From positions 789,501 through 853,500 of the forward strand of contig NZ_AP021888.1 of assembly GCF_011398155.1 (NCBI RefSeq): 64,000 bases of DNA, in the 5' to 3' direction. The notes beneath the pieces are model-generated. The model saw nothing but the letters and a program-made list of their open reading frames with translations, did no database searches and was not told the origin of the DNA. The translations under genes and the position numbers were made by a program. Source of the DNA: Thiosulfativibrio zosterae. GTDB taxonomy: Bacteria; Pseudomonadota; Gammaproteobacteria; Thiomicrospirales; Thiomicrospiraceae. This document shows positions 10,074-20,636 of this stretch, in pieces; positions within the stretch are counted from its first letter, which is position 1; each line of letters opens with the position of its first letter.

Positions 10074-10907
10074 ATGCAGCAATATTTAGACTTACTGACC
10101 CATATCATGACCCAAGGTTATGAAAAGGGTGACCGCACCGGCACTGGCACGCGTTCTGTGTTTGGTTATCAAATGCGCTTTAACCTACAAGAAGGTTTTC
10201 CGTTGGTCACCACGAAAAAACTTCATTTAAAGTCTATCGTGCACGAGTTGCTGTGGTTTTTAAAAGGCGATACCAATATTGCTTATCTTAAAGAAAATGG
10301 CGTGCGCATTTGGGATGAGTGGGCCACTGAAGACGGCGAACTAGGCCCGCTCTATGGCAAACAATGGGTGTCTTGGGAAAAGCCCAATGGCGAAACCATT
10401 AATCAAATCGCTGAAGTGATTGAAACCCTTAAGAAAAACCCCAACAGTCGTCGCATGATTGTTTCTGCTTGGAATCCAGCTGACTTGCCAGATGAAACCA
10501 TTTCACCGCAAGAAAATGTTAAACAAGGTCGCATGGCGTTAGCAACCTGTCACGCATTTTTCCAGTTTTATGTGGCGGATGGCAAATTGTCTTGCCAGTT
10601 ATATCAGCGTTCGGCAGATACTTTTCTAGGCGTGCCATTTAATATTGCCAGCTATGCGTTATTAACCCATATGATTGCCCAACAAGTGGGTTTGGATGTG
10701 GGGGATTTTGTTTGGACAGGTGGCGATGTTCATCTCTACAACAATACCCTAGAGCAAGCGCAATTACAGGTCACCAGACAACCTTATCCTTTACCTAAAC
10801 TGGTCATTAAACGCCATCCCGCCAGCATTTTTGACTATGTGTATGACGATTTTGAAATTGTGGATTATCAATGTCATCCACACATCAAAGCACAAGTGTC
10901 TGTCTAG
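10074..10907 (+). CDS. thyA: Thymidylate synthase ThyA
   Basis: Makes dTMP from dUMP using methylenetetrahydrofolate as carbon donor and reductant. Conserved segments are clear: the phosphate-binding DRTGTGT loop, [11 protein letters not shown], the catalytic Cys159 in [11 protein letters not shown], and GGDVHLYNN. The product is 277 residues against 264 in E. coli because of an insertion of about 13 residues (near 138-152) just before the catalytic loop. The residue before the cysteine is Thr rather than the usual Pro (ALATCH versus ALAPCH). folA follows after 16 bases and regenerates the dihydrofolate ThyA produces. Confidence 0.96.
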   Translation: MQQYLDLLTHIMTQGYEKGDRTGTGTRSVFGYQMRFNLQEGFPLVTTKKLHLKSIVHELLWFLKGDTNIAYLKENGVRIWDEWATEDGELGPLYGKQWVSWEKPNGETINQIAEVIETLKKNPNSRRMIVSAWNPADLPDETISPQENVKQGRMALATCHAFFQFYVADGKLSCQLYQRSADTFLGVPFNIASYALLTHMIAQQVGLDVGDFVWTGGDVHLYNNTLEQAQLQVTRQPYPLPKLVIKRHPASIFDYVYDDFEIVDYQCHPHIKAQVSV

Positions 10908-10923
10908 GCAAAGGGGTTAAAAA

Positions 10924-11412
10924 ATGATGATATCGATGATTGCTGCGATGGATAAAAACCGTGTGATAGGCGCAGACAATACCATGCCTTGGCATTTGCC
11001 AGATGACCTTAAATTTTTCAAAGCCAAAACGCTGGGCAAAACAGTCATCATGGGGCGTAAAACATTTGAATCCATTGGGTCTAAGCCCTTACCAGGACGG
11101 CGCAATTGTGTGATTAGCCGCAACACTGCTTGGCAGCCTGTTGGGGTTGAAGTTTTCAGCAGTGTTGATGCGGCTATCAACAGTTGTGCGGATGAGGCTG
11201 AAGTGGTCATCATGGGGGGCGGGCAGCTTTACGCCCAAATGTTACCTTTGGCACACAAACTCTACATCACGCAAATTGAAGCAGAAGTGACGGGCGACAC
11301 CGTTTTTCCCGTATGGGAATCCTCAGAATGGCAGGAAATTGAGCGAGCATTTCATCCTCAGGATGAGCGTCATGCCTATGCGTTTTCGTTTATCACCTTG
11401 CAACGCAACTGA
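10924..11412 (+). CDS. folA: Dihydrofolate reductase FolA
   Basis: NADPH-dependent reduction of dihydrofolate to tetrahydrofolate. The 162-residue product has the Met20-loop region (NRVIGADNTMPWHLPDD with the substrate-binding Asp), the MGRKTFESIG cofactor segment, LPGRRNCVISR and GGGQLYAQ, all in the normal order. It lies 16 bases after thyA, probably in one transcript. A short inverted repeat begins at its stop codon. Confidence 0.97.
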   Translation: MMISMIAAMDKNRVIGADNTMPWHLPDDLKFFKAKTLGKTVIMGRKTFESIGSKPLPGRRNCVISRNTAWQPVGVEVFSSVDAAINSCADEAEVVIMGGGQLYAQMLPLAHKLYITQIEAEVTGDTVFPVWESSEWQEIERAFHPQDERHAYAFSFITLQRN

Positions 11413-11459
11413 CTCAGTGAGTCAGTACGAATTGAGCGAATAGAATAACCGAGTCAGTT
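11408..11459. repeat. Inverted repeat of ACTGACTC / GAGTCAGT with a third half copy
   Basis: ACTGACTC (11408-11415), spacer AGT and GAGTCAGT (11419-11426) form a perfect 8-bp inverted repeat over the folA stop. GAGTCAGT recurs at 11451-11458. There is no T run, so a simple terminator is unlikely. Being about 80-130 bases before the next chemoreceptor gene, these may be operator half sites; that is an inference. Confidence 0.4.
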
Positions 11460-11536
11460 GATAAGAATTATTAATCAACAACCCCTAAAAATTTCGATAG
11501 AATTCCGGTATAAAAACATAAAAAAACTGGATACTC

Positions 11537-14002
11537 ATGAAAATCAAATATCGTATGCTGATAGGTATAGCGGGCGCCATACTCTTTCTCGTCATTTCTA
11601 ATCTCATCACCCTACAAATCATCAATGCCACCAATCAAACGGTGAGCGAGTTGACCGATGTCAACTCGGTCAAAATGAGCGTCTTGAATCGTTTAAAGCA
11701 TCTGTCTGATGAGCGTGCCATTTTATTTAGAAATTTAATAGTGCTGACCGAAGAAGATGCCGTCAAAGCATCGCGTGAAAGATTAGCGGCCACTTCTGAT
11801 GAAATTGCACAAATCTTCACCGAACTTGATGGCATGAAACTCGATGCTGCCGAAGCCGCGTTGTATGCCAAAATTCGTGAAAATGTCGTGAGTGCCTATG
11901 CTTCATTTGGCAGCTTTATTATGGCCATTGATGAAGATTTTAAGGATGAGGCCACCAATATTTTGGTGACGGATTTTCAAGATAAGTACCAAGGCTTTTC
12001 GGATATTGTGAACCAGTTTGTTCATTCGGTTGAAGACAGCAATACTCAAAAAATTGCGCAACTTAAGCAAGAGCAATCCGATGGCTTGTTCAAGATTATT
12101 GCGGTTTTAGTCACCAGTATCCTGTTATTTTCCGTGATAGGTGCTTTGGTCGCCCGCAGCTTTTTGCGCCCCATTGATGCTATGCGCAAAACCCTACATT
12201 CTATTGTTCAAAGCGGTGAAATGAATCATCAAGTGCCAGTTTTTTCAAAGGATGAACTGGGACAAGTGGCGCAAGACATCAATTTATTGTTAGGCACCAT
12301 TTCTTCTGCCATTAATGATGTGAATTCGATGATGCATGATGTGTCGAGCGGTAAGTTTGAGCGTGAAATAGACAGTGAATATAAAGGCGATTTCCTAGTC
12401 TTGAAAAATGCGGTTAACGAATCCGTGAGCCAAACATTTAACTTGGTGGTGGTATTACGCGGAACTTTAACCGCATTGCAATATGGTCAGTTTTTATCCC
12501 TTAAAAATGAAAAAATTGAACTGCGTGGTGACTTTTTAAATGTGTTTAATGATTTGCAAAACGCCATGAATGCCATGTCGGGAACGGTTAGAGATATTTC
12601 AAGAACCGTGCAGGGCTTGTCGCAAGGGGACTTTTCAAAACGCGTTACCGTGGATGTGAGTGGCGAGTTTGTTGGCCTTAAGGATGCGGTTAATACCACA
12701 GTAAGTAACCTTGAAAGTTTTGTAGAAGAAGTGGTGTCGGTTCAGGTTTCTATCAGTGAAGGGGATTTAACCAAACTGGTGAAAGGCAAATATCACGGGA
12801 AAATGGCGGTTTTGAAAGACAGTTTGAATGCCTCTACCAGTAATATTTCAGCGATGATTGCCAAAGTGGGTGCCGTCACGCAAATTGTTGCCGAAGAAGC
12901 CGATGCCATCGCCCATGGTAGTCAAGAAGTTTCTGCCAGAATTCAAAACCAAGCCCAGTCACTCGAGAGTTCGTCAGCCCAAATGGAGCGCATGACCTCA
13001 ACGGTTAAAGGCAATGCGGAAAGTGCGCATCAAACGCGCGATATGACTCAGGCGGCACAGGCCAAATTAAGCTCTGGTGTGGATATCATGAAAAACGCCC
13101 TGGTGTCTATGGACGACATGGCGGTTGCCAGTCAAAAAATTAACGACATCATTACCATTATCGATGGGATTGCATTTCAAACCAATCTCTTGGCACTGAA
13201 TGCGGCGGTAGAGGCCGCTCGCGCTGGAGAGCATGGCCGCGGTTTTGCAGTGGTGGCTGGAGAGGTGCGTAACCTAGCCGGTAAATCAGCTGACGCCGCT
13301 TCAGAAATTAAAAAGCTGATAGAAAACTCGGTTCGTATCAGTCATCAAAGTGGTGACTATGTGAAACAAACCAGTGAAGCCTTGATCGAAATTAACCATT
13401 CGATGGGCCAAATGGCCGGCATGATTGCCACAATCGCCGATGCCAGTGCGGAGCAATCAAAAGGCATAGAGTTGATGAGTCATTCAATGAATGAGATTGA
13501 CCGTATGACCCAACAAAGCGCTGGCTTGGTCGAAGAAACGGCTGCCGGCAGTCAAGACTTGAAATCGCAGTCTGTTGAGTTGCTCAATCTGGTTTCAGGC
13601 TTTAAGGTCGATATGACCATGGTGCAACGCATTCAAAAATTGCAAAACTCTGATCAAGCGAAACAATTTCAAAAAATGATAGAAGCGCATTTGGCTTGGA
13701 AGGGCAAAATTCGTGCGTTTGTCGATGGTATGGATATTGGCGTCACCTATGCTGCTGCAACCGATCACACCGCCTGTATTTTGGGTAAATGGTATTACGG
13801 AGAGGGGCGTGAGTTGATGCATATGCCGTTGATGCAGCAATTGGGCAAAGAACAGGAAGAAATGCATCAAGGTATTAAAAAGGTTATGGATGCTAAAAAC
13901 TTGGATGACAGCACAATGGTTGAAGCTGGCTTAGAGCAAGTGGATACGCAATCTGAAAAAGTGGTTCATATTCTGCATGAGTTGATAGATCAAGTCGCCT
14001 AA
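11537..14002 (+). CDS. Methyl-accepting chemotaxis protein with poly-HAMP array and C-terminal CZB zinc-binding domain
   Basis: An 821-residue chemoreceptor. Order: membrane helix 9-30; four-helix-bundle type sensor to about 184; second membrane helix about 185-206; a first HAMP (about 207-262); then four further HAMP-like units at about 272-296, 318-345, 364-388 and 409-434, each with a G-[DKQ]-[FL] turn and three of them with an LK[DN] segment; methyl-accepting coiled coil with the hairpin tip near 545-585; and a C-terminal CZB domain with His718, Cys747 (ACILGKW) and His777. CZB domains bind zinc and are linked to hypochlorite or zinc sensing in other bacteria. A terminator follows. The ribosome-binding site is weak (CTGGAT). 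Confidence 0.9.
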   Translation: MKIKYRMLIGIAGAILFLVISNLITLQIINATNQTVSELTDVNSVKMSVLNRLKHLSDERAILFRNLIVLTEEDAVKASRERLAATSDEIAQIFTELDGMKLDAAEAALYAKIRENVVSAYASFGSFIMAIDEDFKDEATNILVTDFQDKYQGFSDIVNQFVHSVEDSNTQKIAQLKQEQSDGLFKIIAVLVTSILLFSVIGALVARSFLRPIDAMRKTLHSIVQSGEMNHQVPVFSKDELGQVAQDINLLLGTISSAINDVNSMMHDVSSGKFEREIDSEYKGDFLVLKNAVNESVSQTFNLVVVLRGTLTALQYGQFLSLKNEKIELRGDFLNVFNDLQNAMNAMSGTVRDISRTVQGLSQGDFSKRVTVDVSGEFVGLKDAVNTTVSNLESFVEEVVSVQVSISEGDLTKLVKGKYHGKMAVLKDSLNASTSNISAMIAKVGAVTQIVAEEADAIAHGSQEVSARIQNQAQSLESSSAQMERMTSTVKGNAESAHQTRDMTQAAQAKLSSGVDIMKNALVSMDDMAVASQKINDIITIIDGIAFQTNLLALNAAVEAARAGEHGRGFAVVAGEVRNLAGKSADAASEIKKLIENSVRISHQSGDYVKQTSEALIEINHSMGQMAGMIATIADASAEQSKGIELMSHSMNEIDRMTQQSAGLVEETAAGSQDLKSQSVELLNLVSGFKVDMTMVQRIQKLQNSDQAKQFQKMIEAHLAWKGKIRAFVDGMDIGVTYAAATDHTACILGKWYYGEGRELMHMPLMQQLGKEQEEMHQGIKKVMDAKNLDDSTMVEAGLEQVDTQSEKVVHILHELIDQVA

Positions 14003-14034
14003 CGCCGCTTTAGCTGATAAATAGCAAATCAATT

Positions 14035-14058
14035 AAATGCCCCACTGGGGCATTTTTT
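14035..14058 (+). terminator. Rho-independent terminator after the poly-HAMP chemoreceptor
   Basis: Stem AAATGCCCC / GGGGCATTT, loop ACT, then seven T. Because the flanks are A/T-rich on both sides it may also end the convergent histidine kinase transcript, though its T run on that strand is interrupted. Confidence 0.85.
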
Positions 14059-14079
14059 TGCGCTATTGAACAGAGAATT

Positions 14080-17000
14080 TTAAGTTCTAGCGCTTTTTAA
14101 AACCTCAATAGCCTCATCAAATTCAAAGTTTTCAATCATCGTTTGAACGGTTTGGAATAAAGATTCATTCAAAAACGCTTGAGTAATCGCGGCATTTTCT
14201 TGCCAATAATTCAGCGTATCACCGTTATAGTCTTCCATAAAATTCAGTAAGGATTGGCGAACATCTTGCCATTGCTCAAGGGTTGCCTCTTTGCTGGTGG
14301 GTTTGCCGTCATTCAGTTGTTGCTGTGCGCAATAGCTTTGCAAATGGTTAATGATTTGACGGTACTCAGGAGCAAATCCCAGTGGCAGCGGAATGAGGGC
14401 GGCGGATGGGTTTTGAAGGAGTTGCATTTCTAAAACGCCCCAGTGTTCAGCGAGTTGATCCATTCCTAAAGTGGCGCATAATCCTTTAACGGTATGACTT
14501 AAGCGGCAAGCTTTGTCGTATTCTTTTGTCATCAGCAAGGTTTCAAATTGAGTGGTTGCGTTAGCGTAACTTTTTAAAAATTGGCACGCAATTTTGGTAA
14601 ATCTAGGTAAAGAACCACCTGATAGTAATAATGCTTTTCTCAAATTGACGCCTTCAATATGAGGCAAGTCAACAGGTACAGATGCTTCAGGGTTGGCGAG
14701 TGCTTCATTGGGCTCTATTACCCTATTGTTTGCTTTCAAGGTGGTTTTAAGCAGTTCATACAGCTCATTTGGAATGATGGGTTTACTGAGGTGGCCATTC
14801 ATACCTAATGCCATGCAGCGTTGCTTTTCTTCTTCGAAAGCATGGGCTGTCATTGCAATAATGGGCATATCGGTATCGGAATAAGCTTTGCGAATTTTTT
14901 CAGTGGCGAGATAACCATCCATTACAGGCATTTGTAAGTCCATTAAAACGATATCAAAGCCAGGTATTTTAATGATGGCATCTAAAGCTTCTCGGCCATT
15001 ATTGGCAACCGTGACCTCTGCTTGGGTCGGTTCTAAGAATTCAGTTGCGACAAGTTGATTGATTTCATTGTCTTCTACCAATAGAATTTTTCGACCTTTT
15101 AAATCAGGTATTTCTGATGTTTTAAGGCGCTTTTTATCGGTGGTTTCCGTCTGCTCGTTAAAAAATAAAAAGTCAAAAAGTTGGTTAGGAAAAATAGGCT
15201 TAGATAAATAGTTATTGATCTGGTTTTTAATGGCCACTTCATACAATCTGTAGGGATCGGCAAAGGACATTAAAATACAGTGATTTTGTAAGTGGGGAAA
15301 CTTTTCAGTAATGCATTTATAAATCTCAACCCCATCATCGCCCGGAATTAACCAGTCAATAAAAATCCAATTAACCAGTTCAGATTTATGCGCTAGGAAA
15401 GTCATGGCTTGCTCTAGATTAGACGCATGGCTGGTGGTAATGCCAAAGGTCGATAATTGTGAAGATATTTGTTTATAAGCCAATTCAAAATCATCAATAA
15501 CCAGGGCGTGTTGTTGGTCAAACTTTTGCAGACTGATGGCCTTGTGGGCGTGAAACTTGAGTGGCAAGGTCAGTTTAAACGTGCTGCCAACATTGGGCGT
15601 GGAAGAAACTAAGATGTCACCTCCCATCAGCACCGCTAAGTTTTTCGAGATGGCCAATCCTAAACCGGTGCCTCCGTATTTGCGGGTGGTGGAGTCATCT
15701 GCTTGATTAAAATCGGTAAACAATTTGTGGAGTTGTGATTCAGTCATGCCAATACCGGTATCGTTCACGGCAAACTCTAAGAGCCATTCTGTATCGGTTA
15801 TTTTGATGGGTGCAACCGTGACAGTGACATAACCGCTTTCAGTGAATTTGACGGCGTTGTTAAGTAGGTTTATTAATATTTGCGTAATACGATAGGGGTC
15901 ACCTAGCAATTGTGGCTGTTTTAGAGATGCCAGGTTGGGGGTGAGTGTCATAACCACTTCTAAATTTTTATTTCTGGCGAGTCCTAAAATGGGCAAGAGT
16001 GAATTTTCGAGGATGTCTTCGATGTTGACATCCGTTTCTTCGATGTTGAGTTTGCCAGATTCAATTTTTGAAAAATCTAAAATATCATTAATGATTTGCA
16101 GCAAACTTTCGGCAGAACGATGAATTTTATTGGCATACTCATGGGGTTTGCGCTCTAGATTCATATCGAGCAATAAGTGAGAAAGCCCTAAAATCGCATT
16201 CATGGGGGTGCGTATTTCATGGCTCATATTGGCCAAAAACGCCGATTTTATCTGTACCGCTTGTTCAGCTTCAATTCTGGATGCATTTAAACTGCCCATG
16301 AGTTCTTGGCGGCGTTGTTCTTGACGTAAACTGTTTATCATGACCCCGCAAGTGCTGTTAAAAGGTTCAAGAAATTCAGCTAATTCTGGTGTGTAATCTT
16401 GTTTGGCATTGGCAATGCCGTACATGCCAATCATCTCTTTGCCCCTAAAAATAGGGACGCCCATATACCGAAATAAAGGCGGATGTCCGTGGGGAGTATG
16501 TCCACCTCGTGGATCGGTTTGCATATCATTGCTGATGATCATTTTTTCTTCATAAACGACCTTGCCAATCATGTTTTCAGAGCCGCATAACAACATATTT
16601 TGCGATTGCAGCTTTTTGAAAAGTTCATCAGAGGCGTCGTCCCAAGATAAATCGGTCAGCGTCCAGAGCTTTAAACAGCGTTTATTATCTTCATTGCGAA
16701 CGACTTCCCCAATAAATCCATACTCACTATCAGTTATTTTAAGAACCGACTCGAGCAAGTCCTTCCAAACCATACTTTGATTTGAAATGTCGGTTACAAA
16801 AGTTTCTGTGGCTTTTTTCAGGGCGCCTAACAAAAGGTTGCGGGTGACCGTTTCAGCCCTTTCTCGGTTTCGTTCAGTTAAATCTGTTAGCAGGCCAATA
16901 TAGGTAGTTTCACCCATAGAATCTATGCGGCTAATAGCAAGATGCACGGGAAAGGTTTTGCCATTTTTGTGCTTGGCAATCACTTCGCGACCTGTGCCGA

Positions 17001-17628
17001 TGATATGGTTTTCACCAGTATTGATTTGACGTGCGATAAAATCATCATGTTTTACGGCTAAATCTTGTGGCATTAAAAGGGCGACATTTTTGCCCAACAG
17101 TTCGTCTGTTTGATAGCCAAATAAGTCCAATATTTTAGGGTTTACGAGTTCTATGGAGCCCTGGCGATTTATTTTAATAATGCCTGATGCAGCATTATTA
17201 AGAATGGCTTGATTTTGTTCACTAAGTTTTTTAAAGGCTTGTTCTTGTAAAACGCGCGATGTGATATTGCTGGCAAATTTGATGATTTTGGTGACTTGTC
17301 CTTCACTATCAAACACTGGGTTGTAAGTGGCTTCAATGTATAAAACTTGCCCGGCTTTATTGATACGTTCAAAACGGTCGGCAACAAATCCGCCCTTGGC
17401 GAGTTTTTGCCAAAAAATTTGGTAATCCGCAGACTCTGCCGTTTCTTTAGACACGAAAATACGATGACTCTTGTTTAAGACTTCGTTTAATTGATAACCG
17501 AATAAAGCTAAATAATTGTCGTTTGCAAAGGATAGGTTGTGGTCAAGGTCAAACTCAGCAATTGCCATAGAACGATTTATGGCTGCAACAGCTTGGGTTT
17601 CATTGGGAAGGGTTGCTGATGGTAACAT
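14080..17628 (-). CDS. Hybrid sensor histidine kinase, PAS-PAS-GAF-HisKA-HATPase-REC-REC-HPt
   Basis: A 1182-residue soluble sensor kinase with no membrane helix. Domains: PAS at about 15-125 and 140-255, GAF about 265-435, HisKA with phosphoacceptor His470 ([10 protein letters not shown]), HATPase with N-box near 590 and G-boxes at 624-628 and 652-658, first receiver with Asp758, second receiver with Asp897 (LMDLQMP), and HPt with His1045 (LSHTVKGL). All phosphorelay residues are present, giving a complete His-Asp-His chain. Both the gene and its upstream neighbour, a REC-HD-GYP protein 116 bases away, are on the minus strand, so the HPt may pass phosphate to that receiver. The signal is unknown. 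Confidence 0.92.
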   Translation of the reverse strand: MLPSATLPNETQAVAAINRSMAIAEFDLDHNLSFANDNYLALFGYQLNEVLNKSHRIFVSKETAESADYQIFWQKLAKGGFVADRFERINKAGQVLYIEATYNPVFDSEGQVTKIIKFASNITSRVLQEQAFKKLSEQNQAILNNAASGIIKINRQGSIELVNPKILDLFGYQTDELLGKNVALLMPQDLAVKHDDFIARQINTGENHIIGTGREVIAKHKNGKTFPVHLAISRIDSMGETTYIGLLTDLTERNRERAETVTRNLLLGALKKATETFVTDISNQSMVWKDLLESVLKITDSEYGFIGEVVRNEDNKRCLKLWTLTDLSWDDASDELFKKLQSQNMLLCGSENMIGKVVYEEKMIISNDMQTDPRGGHTPHGHPPLFRYMGVPIFRGKEMIGMYGIANAKQDYTPELAEFLEPFNSTCGVMINSLRQEQRRQELMGSLNASRIEAEQAVQIKSAFLANMSHEIRTPMNAILGLSHLLLDMNLERKPHEYANKIHRSAESLLQIINDILDFSKIESGKLNIEETDVNIEDILENSLLPILGLARNKNLEVVMTLTPNLASLKQPQLLGDPYRITQILINLLNNAVKFTESGYVTVTVAPIKITDTEWLLEFAVNDTGIGMTESQLHKLFTDFNQADDSTTRKYGGTGLGLAISKNLAVLMGGDILVSSTPNVGSTFKLTLPLKFHAHKAISLQKFDQQHALVIDDFELAYKQISSQLSTFGITTSHASNLEQAMTFLAHKSELVNWIFIDWLIPGDDGVEIYKCITEKFPHLQNHCILMSFADPYRLYEVAIKNQINNYLSKPIFPNQLFDFLFFNEQTETTDKKRLKTSEIPDLKGRKILLVEDNEINQLVATEFLEPTQAEVTVANNGREALDAIIKIPGFDIVLMDLQMPVMDGYLATEKIRKAYSDTDMPIIAMTAHAFEEEKQRCMALGMNGHLSKPIIPNELYELLKTTLKANNRVIEPNEALANPEASVPVDLPHIEGVNLRKALLLSGGSLPRFTKIACQFLKSYANATTQFETLLMTKEYDKACRLSHTVKGLCATLGMDQLAEHWGVLEMQLLQNPSAALIPLPLGFAPEYRQIINHLQSYCAQQQLNDGKPTSKEATLEQWQDVRQSLLNFMEDYNGDTLNYWQENAAITQAFLNESLFQTVQTMIENFEFDEAIEVLKSART

Positions 17629-17744
17629 AGGGTGTTCCTATTGCGGATTACTTAGGGTTGTTTGATTAAGAATTGGCACAAATCTGATACGCTTGGTGCA
17701 AGCATTTTGCAGGCATTTTTTTGCCTTGAAGCAAGCAATGTTTT

Positions 17745-18821
17745 TTAATGCCTGTCTGACCAATTGTTATGAATGACAGGGAGTTTAGCTTCAATGTTGA
17801 TGAAGCACTCCAGTAGCTCGGGATCAAAATGTTTGCCTGATTGCGCTTTCATTATGTCCAAAGCCTCCTCATGGCTAAAGCCCTTTTTATAAGGGCGCTC
17901 GCTACGCAGAGCGTCATACACATCCACTATGGCCATTAAGCGTCCGGGTAGTGGAATCTCTTTGCCAGCTAAACCATTGGGGTATCCTGAGCCATCCCAT
18001 TTTTCATGGTGGTTCATGACGATGACTTGTGCAACATGCAAAAATTCACCGTAGTAGCCCATGTTTTTAGAGGCGGATTCCAAAATGTCATAGCCTTTTT
18101 GTACATGAAGTTTCATGATTTCGAATTCATCATGATCGAGCTTGCCAGGCTTGAGCAAAACACTGTCTGGGGTGGTAATTTTGCCAATGTCGTGCAATGG
18201 CGTGCATTTACTGATGAGATTGACTTCTCTGCTATCCAGTTGATATTCGGGCAAAGCGGCGGCCACTTCATTCGCCAATTCGGTGATATAAAGTTGCGTG
18301 CGTTTGATATGGTTGCCGGTGCATTCATCTCGAAACTCCGCCAAAGAAATCATAACCCCCATGCTAGCATCTTGTAGCTTGAAAATATCTGTCAGGCGCT
18401 TCTCAAGTTCTTTTTCTAAGAGTGCGTTTTCATTTTGCAGCCAGTCTTGGAAGTTTTTTAAGTCCAAGTGCGTTTTGATACGCGCCATTAATACTCTGGG
18501 ATTGATTGGCTTTGAAATAAAGTCATTCCCACCAGCATTTAAGGCTTCTTCTTCATCTTCTGGCATATTTTTAGCCGTGATAAACAAAATCGGAATGTGT
18601 GCAGTCGTCGCATCTTGGCGAATGTGACGACAAACTTCATAGCCGTCTAGGCCGGGCATCATGACATCTAATAAAATAAGGTCTACACGCTCTTTTTTTA
18701 GAAAGGCTAAAGCTTTTTCGCCAGAGTTAAGAAGTTTGACTGTGTAGAGCGAGTTGAGGTGTCCATGAAGAAGGGTGAGGTTTGCGGGTGTGTCGTCAAC
18801 ACACAAAATGACGGGCTTCAT
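17745..18821 (-). CDS. Response regulator with HD-GYP cyclic-di-GMP phosphodiesterase domain
   Basis: A 358-residue protein: receiver domain (about 1-120, phosphoacceptor Asp52 in LLDVMMP, Lys104 in SKP), a coiled-coil linker (about 125-150), and an HD-GYP domain. The HD dyad is His210-Asp211 and the signature HHEKWDGSGYP lies at 271-281, so the metal and GYP residues are intact; it should hydrolyse cyclic di-GMP. It is transcribed ahead of the hybrid kinase, which probably controls it. A perfect palindrome ATTCATATGAAT lies 24 bases upstream of the start. Confidence 0.92.
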   Translation of the reverse strand: MKPVILCVDDTPANLTLLHGHLNSLYTVKLLNSGEKALAFLKKERVDLILLDVMMPGLDGYEVCRHIRQDATTAHIPILFITAKNMPEDEEEALNAGGNDFISKPINPRVLMARIKTHLDLKNFQDWLQNENALLEKELEKRLTDIFKLQDASMGVMISLAEFRDECTGNHIKRTQLYITELANEVAAALPEYQLDSREVNLISKCTPLHDIGKITTPDSVLLKPGKLDHDEFEIMKLHVQKGYDILESASKNMGYYGEFLHVAQVIVMNHHEKWDGSGYPNGLAGKEIPLPGRLMAIVDVYDALRSERPYKKGFSHEEALDIMKAQSGKHFDPELLECFINIEAKLPVIHNNWSDRH

Positions 18822-18844
18822 ATGTATTAGCCTTGTTTAGATTA

Positions 18845-18856
18845 ATTCATATGAAT
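18845..18856. promoter_or_regulatory. Perfect palindrome ATTCATATGAAT before the HD-GYP gene
   Basis: A 12-bp perfect palindrome about 24 bases upstream of the HD-GYP start codon, in an A/T-rich promoter region. A similar core (ACTCATATGAGT) lies before the exported hydrolase gene at 44357. An operator role is a guess. Confidence 0.25.
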
Positions 18857-18946
18857 AATACCGACTAATTTGATTTGTGTCAATTAATTATTTAATTAAT
18901 TCGAATTGTTTGATTGATAAGCTATTTTGACCTAATTGTTCCTTTT

Positions 18947-19750
18947 TTAGTGTTTGGCTTTGATTAAGCTCACTAAGAAGAAGACGCTGGCGGTTAAGAC
19001 GATGGCTGGGCCGGTAGAAATGTCAAAGGTGGCTGAAGTGATTAGACCGATAACAACGGATAGCAGTCCGATTAACCAGCTCATGAGTAACATTTTAAGT
19101 GGTGTGTTGGCTAGGCGTCTTGCGGCGGCTGCCGGTATGATTAACAGCGATGTGACTAGTAATACGCCGACCATTTTCATGGCTAAAGCAATCATCAGTG
19201 CCAAGAGCATAATATAAGCCAGTTGCACGCGTTGCACAGGAGTGCCTTCAACGGCGGCGAGTTCGGGGTTGAGGGTGACATTAAGTAGGTCTTGCCAGTA
19301 ATTTAAGAAAAACACACCCACCACTAAAGCTAAACCACCAATGAGCCATAGGTCGTTTTGTTCAATGCTCAGAATGTCGCCAAACAATAGGCTCATAAAG
19401 TCCACTTGCACTTGTTTTTGCAAACTTAAAATGACCAGGCCTAAAGCCAAGGTCGAGTGAGCTAACAAACCCAGCAGGGTATCTGAGGAAAGTTGTAAAC
19501 GGCGTTGTAGGCTATAAATGCTCAGTGCCATGAGTACTGAAACACCCACAATACTTAGGGTAATGTTTAACTGAAAAAACACCCCTAAGCCCACACCCAA
19601 TAAGGCAGAATGTGCCAGCGTGGCGCCAAAATAAGATTGTCTTTGCCAAACCATGAACACACCCAAGGGCGCAGAAATAAAGGCGATACCAAGTCCGCCG
19701 AGTAGGGCATAGATTAAAAAACTGGGGGGCGAAAGTAAGAGTTCAAGCAT
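18947..19750 (-). CDS. znuB: Zinc ABC transporter permease ZnuB
   Basis: Membrane permease of the ZnuABC high-affinity zinc importer. The 267-residue product has about seven to eight hydrophobic helices and the family segment ending in helices after KMVGVLLVTSLLIIPAAAAR. The ATG at 19750 is chosen since it gives a normal N-terminus and an 8-base overlap with znuC; the frame extends upstream through znuC but is not conserved. With znuC it forms a minus-strand unit divergent from znuA. Confidence 0.92.
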   Translation of the reverse strand: MLELLLSPPSFLIYALLGGLGIAFISAPLGVFMVWQRQSYFGATLAHSALLGVGLGVFFQLNITLSIVGVSVLMALSIYSLQRRLQLSSDTLLGLLAHSTLALGLVILSLQKQVQVDFMSLLFGDILSIEQNDLWLIGGLALVVGVFFLNYWQDLLNVTLNPELAAVEGTPVQRVQLAYIMLLALMIALAMKMVGVLLVTSLLIIPAAAARRLANTPLKMLLMSWLIGLLSVVIGLITSATFDISTGPAIVLTASVFFLVSLIKAKH

Positions 19751-20543
19751 CGTGTATGTGGCTGCAGGTTTCGGGGTTGTGATGATGTTCGTAAAGCGCG
19801 ATTTCTTCGTTGGCGATGCCAAACAATTTGAGATACTCAGGTGCTTGGTTAACCGTATGAGGGTGCCCAGAACAGCAAATATGTTGGTTTAAGCAAATGA
19901 CCTGGTCGGTATTTTTCATAACGATGTGCAAATCATGGCTAACCATCAAAATGCCGCAATGGTAATGTTTGCGAATGGCATTAATGTAATGGTATAACTC
20001 AGTTTGCCCTTGCAAATCGACACCTTGCACGGGTTCATCGAGCACTAACAGGTCTGGTTTTTTGAGCAAAGCGCGGGTGAGCAAGATGCGTTGCATTTCT
20101 CCGCCAGACACCTTTTGGATGGGTTGTTGTAAAAGGTCACTAATATTGAGTTCTTGGATAATCTGCTCATAATGACTTAAATCCGTTTTGCGGCTAAACA
20201 ATTTGCGGCGCGGTAAGCCGAGCTTTAAAAAACTTTCAACCGTCATGGGAAGCGTGGGGTCGACTTGAATTTTTTGAGGCATAAAACCTATGGTGAGTCC
20301 TGGTTTTTGAGTCACCACGCCTTGAGTCGGTTGAATGAGTTTGAGTAGAATTTTAAGAAGGGTTGATTTACCTGCGCCGTTAGGACCAATTAAGGTGATA
20401 ATTTCATCGCTGTGAATCTTGAGCGAAATATCTTGCAATACCGTTTTATCTCCATAAGAATGGCTGACTTTGACAGCTTCGATGAGCGGTATTCTAAAGT
20501 TAAGAGCGAGTTTGGACGGTTTAAATTTAGGTTGCAGAGGCAT
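19743..20543 (-). CDS. znuC: Zinc ABC transporter ATP-binding protein ZnuC
   Basis: ATPase subunit of the zinc importer. Walker A GPNGAGKST, the ABC signature VSGGEMQR, Walker B LLVLDEP and the switch histidine region MVSHDLH are all intact. The ATG at 20543 gives 266 residues; a TTG at 20555 would add four. Neither has a clear ribosome-binding site. It overlaps znuB by 8 bases and is divergently arranged with znuA, so a shared zinc-responsive promoter is expected. I looked for a Zur-type dyad in the 93-base gap and saw no clear match. Confidence 0.92.
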   Translation of the reverse strand: MPLQPKFKPSKLALNFRIPLIEAVKVSHSYGDKTVLQDISLKIHSDEIITLIGPNGAGKSTLLKILLKLIQPTQGVVTQKPGLTIGFMPQKIQVDPTLPMTVESFLKLGLPRRKLFSRKTDLSHYEQIIQELNISDLLQQPIQKVSGGEMQRILLTRALLKKPDLLVLDEPVQGVDLQGQTELYHYINAIRKHYHCGILMVSHDLHIVMKNTDQVICLNQHICCSGHPHTVNQAPEYLKLFGIANEEIALYEHHHNPETCSHIHDA

Positions 20544-20636
20544 TTGGATAATCAATAGTCATTAAGTTTTATTATTGTACCTAAACTGTTGCCCAACTCC
20601 CGAAGTGTTTTGACCAAAAAGGAAAATAACAAAATC

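Noticed and set aside
19431-19441. Further copies of the palindromic repeat (GACCAGGCCTA in znuB; AACCAGGCCTGC at 38969 in argJ; TAGGCCTGC at 33636 in ftsA)
   Set aside because: They contain only part of the palindrome and lack the second half, so they were not counted among the nine copies, though they may be decayed or chance matches.
20544-20636. Zur box in the znuC-znuA divergent gap
   Set aside because: I expected one but could not align any part of the gap to a Zur dyad with confidence.
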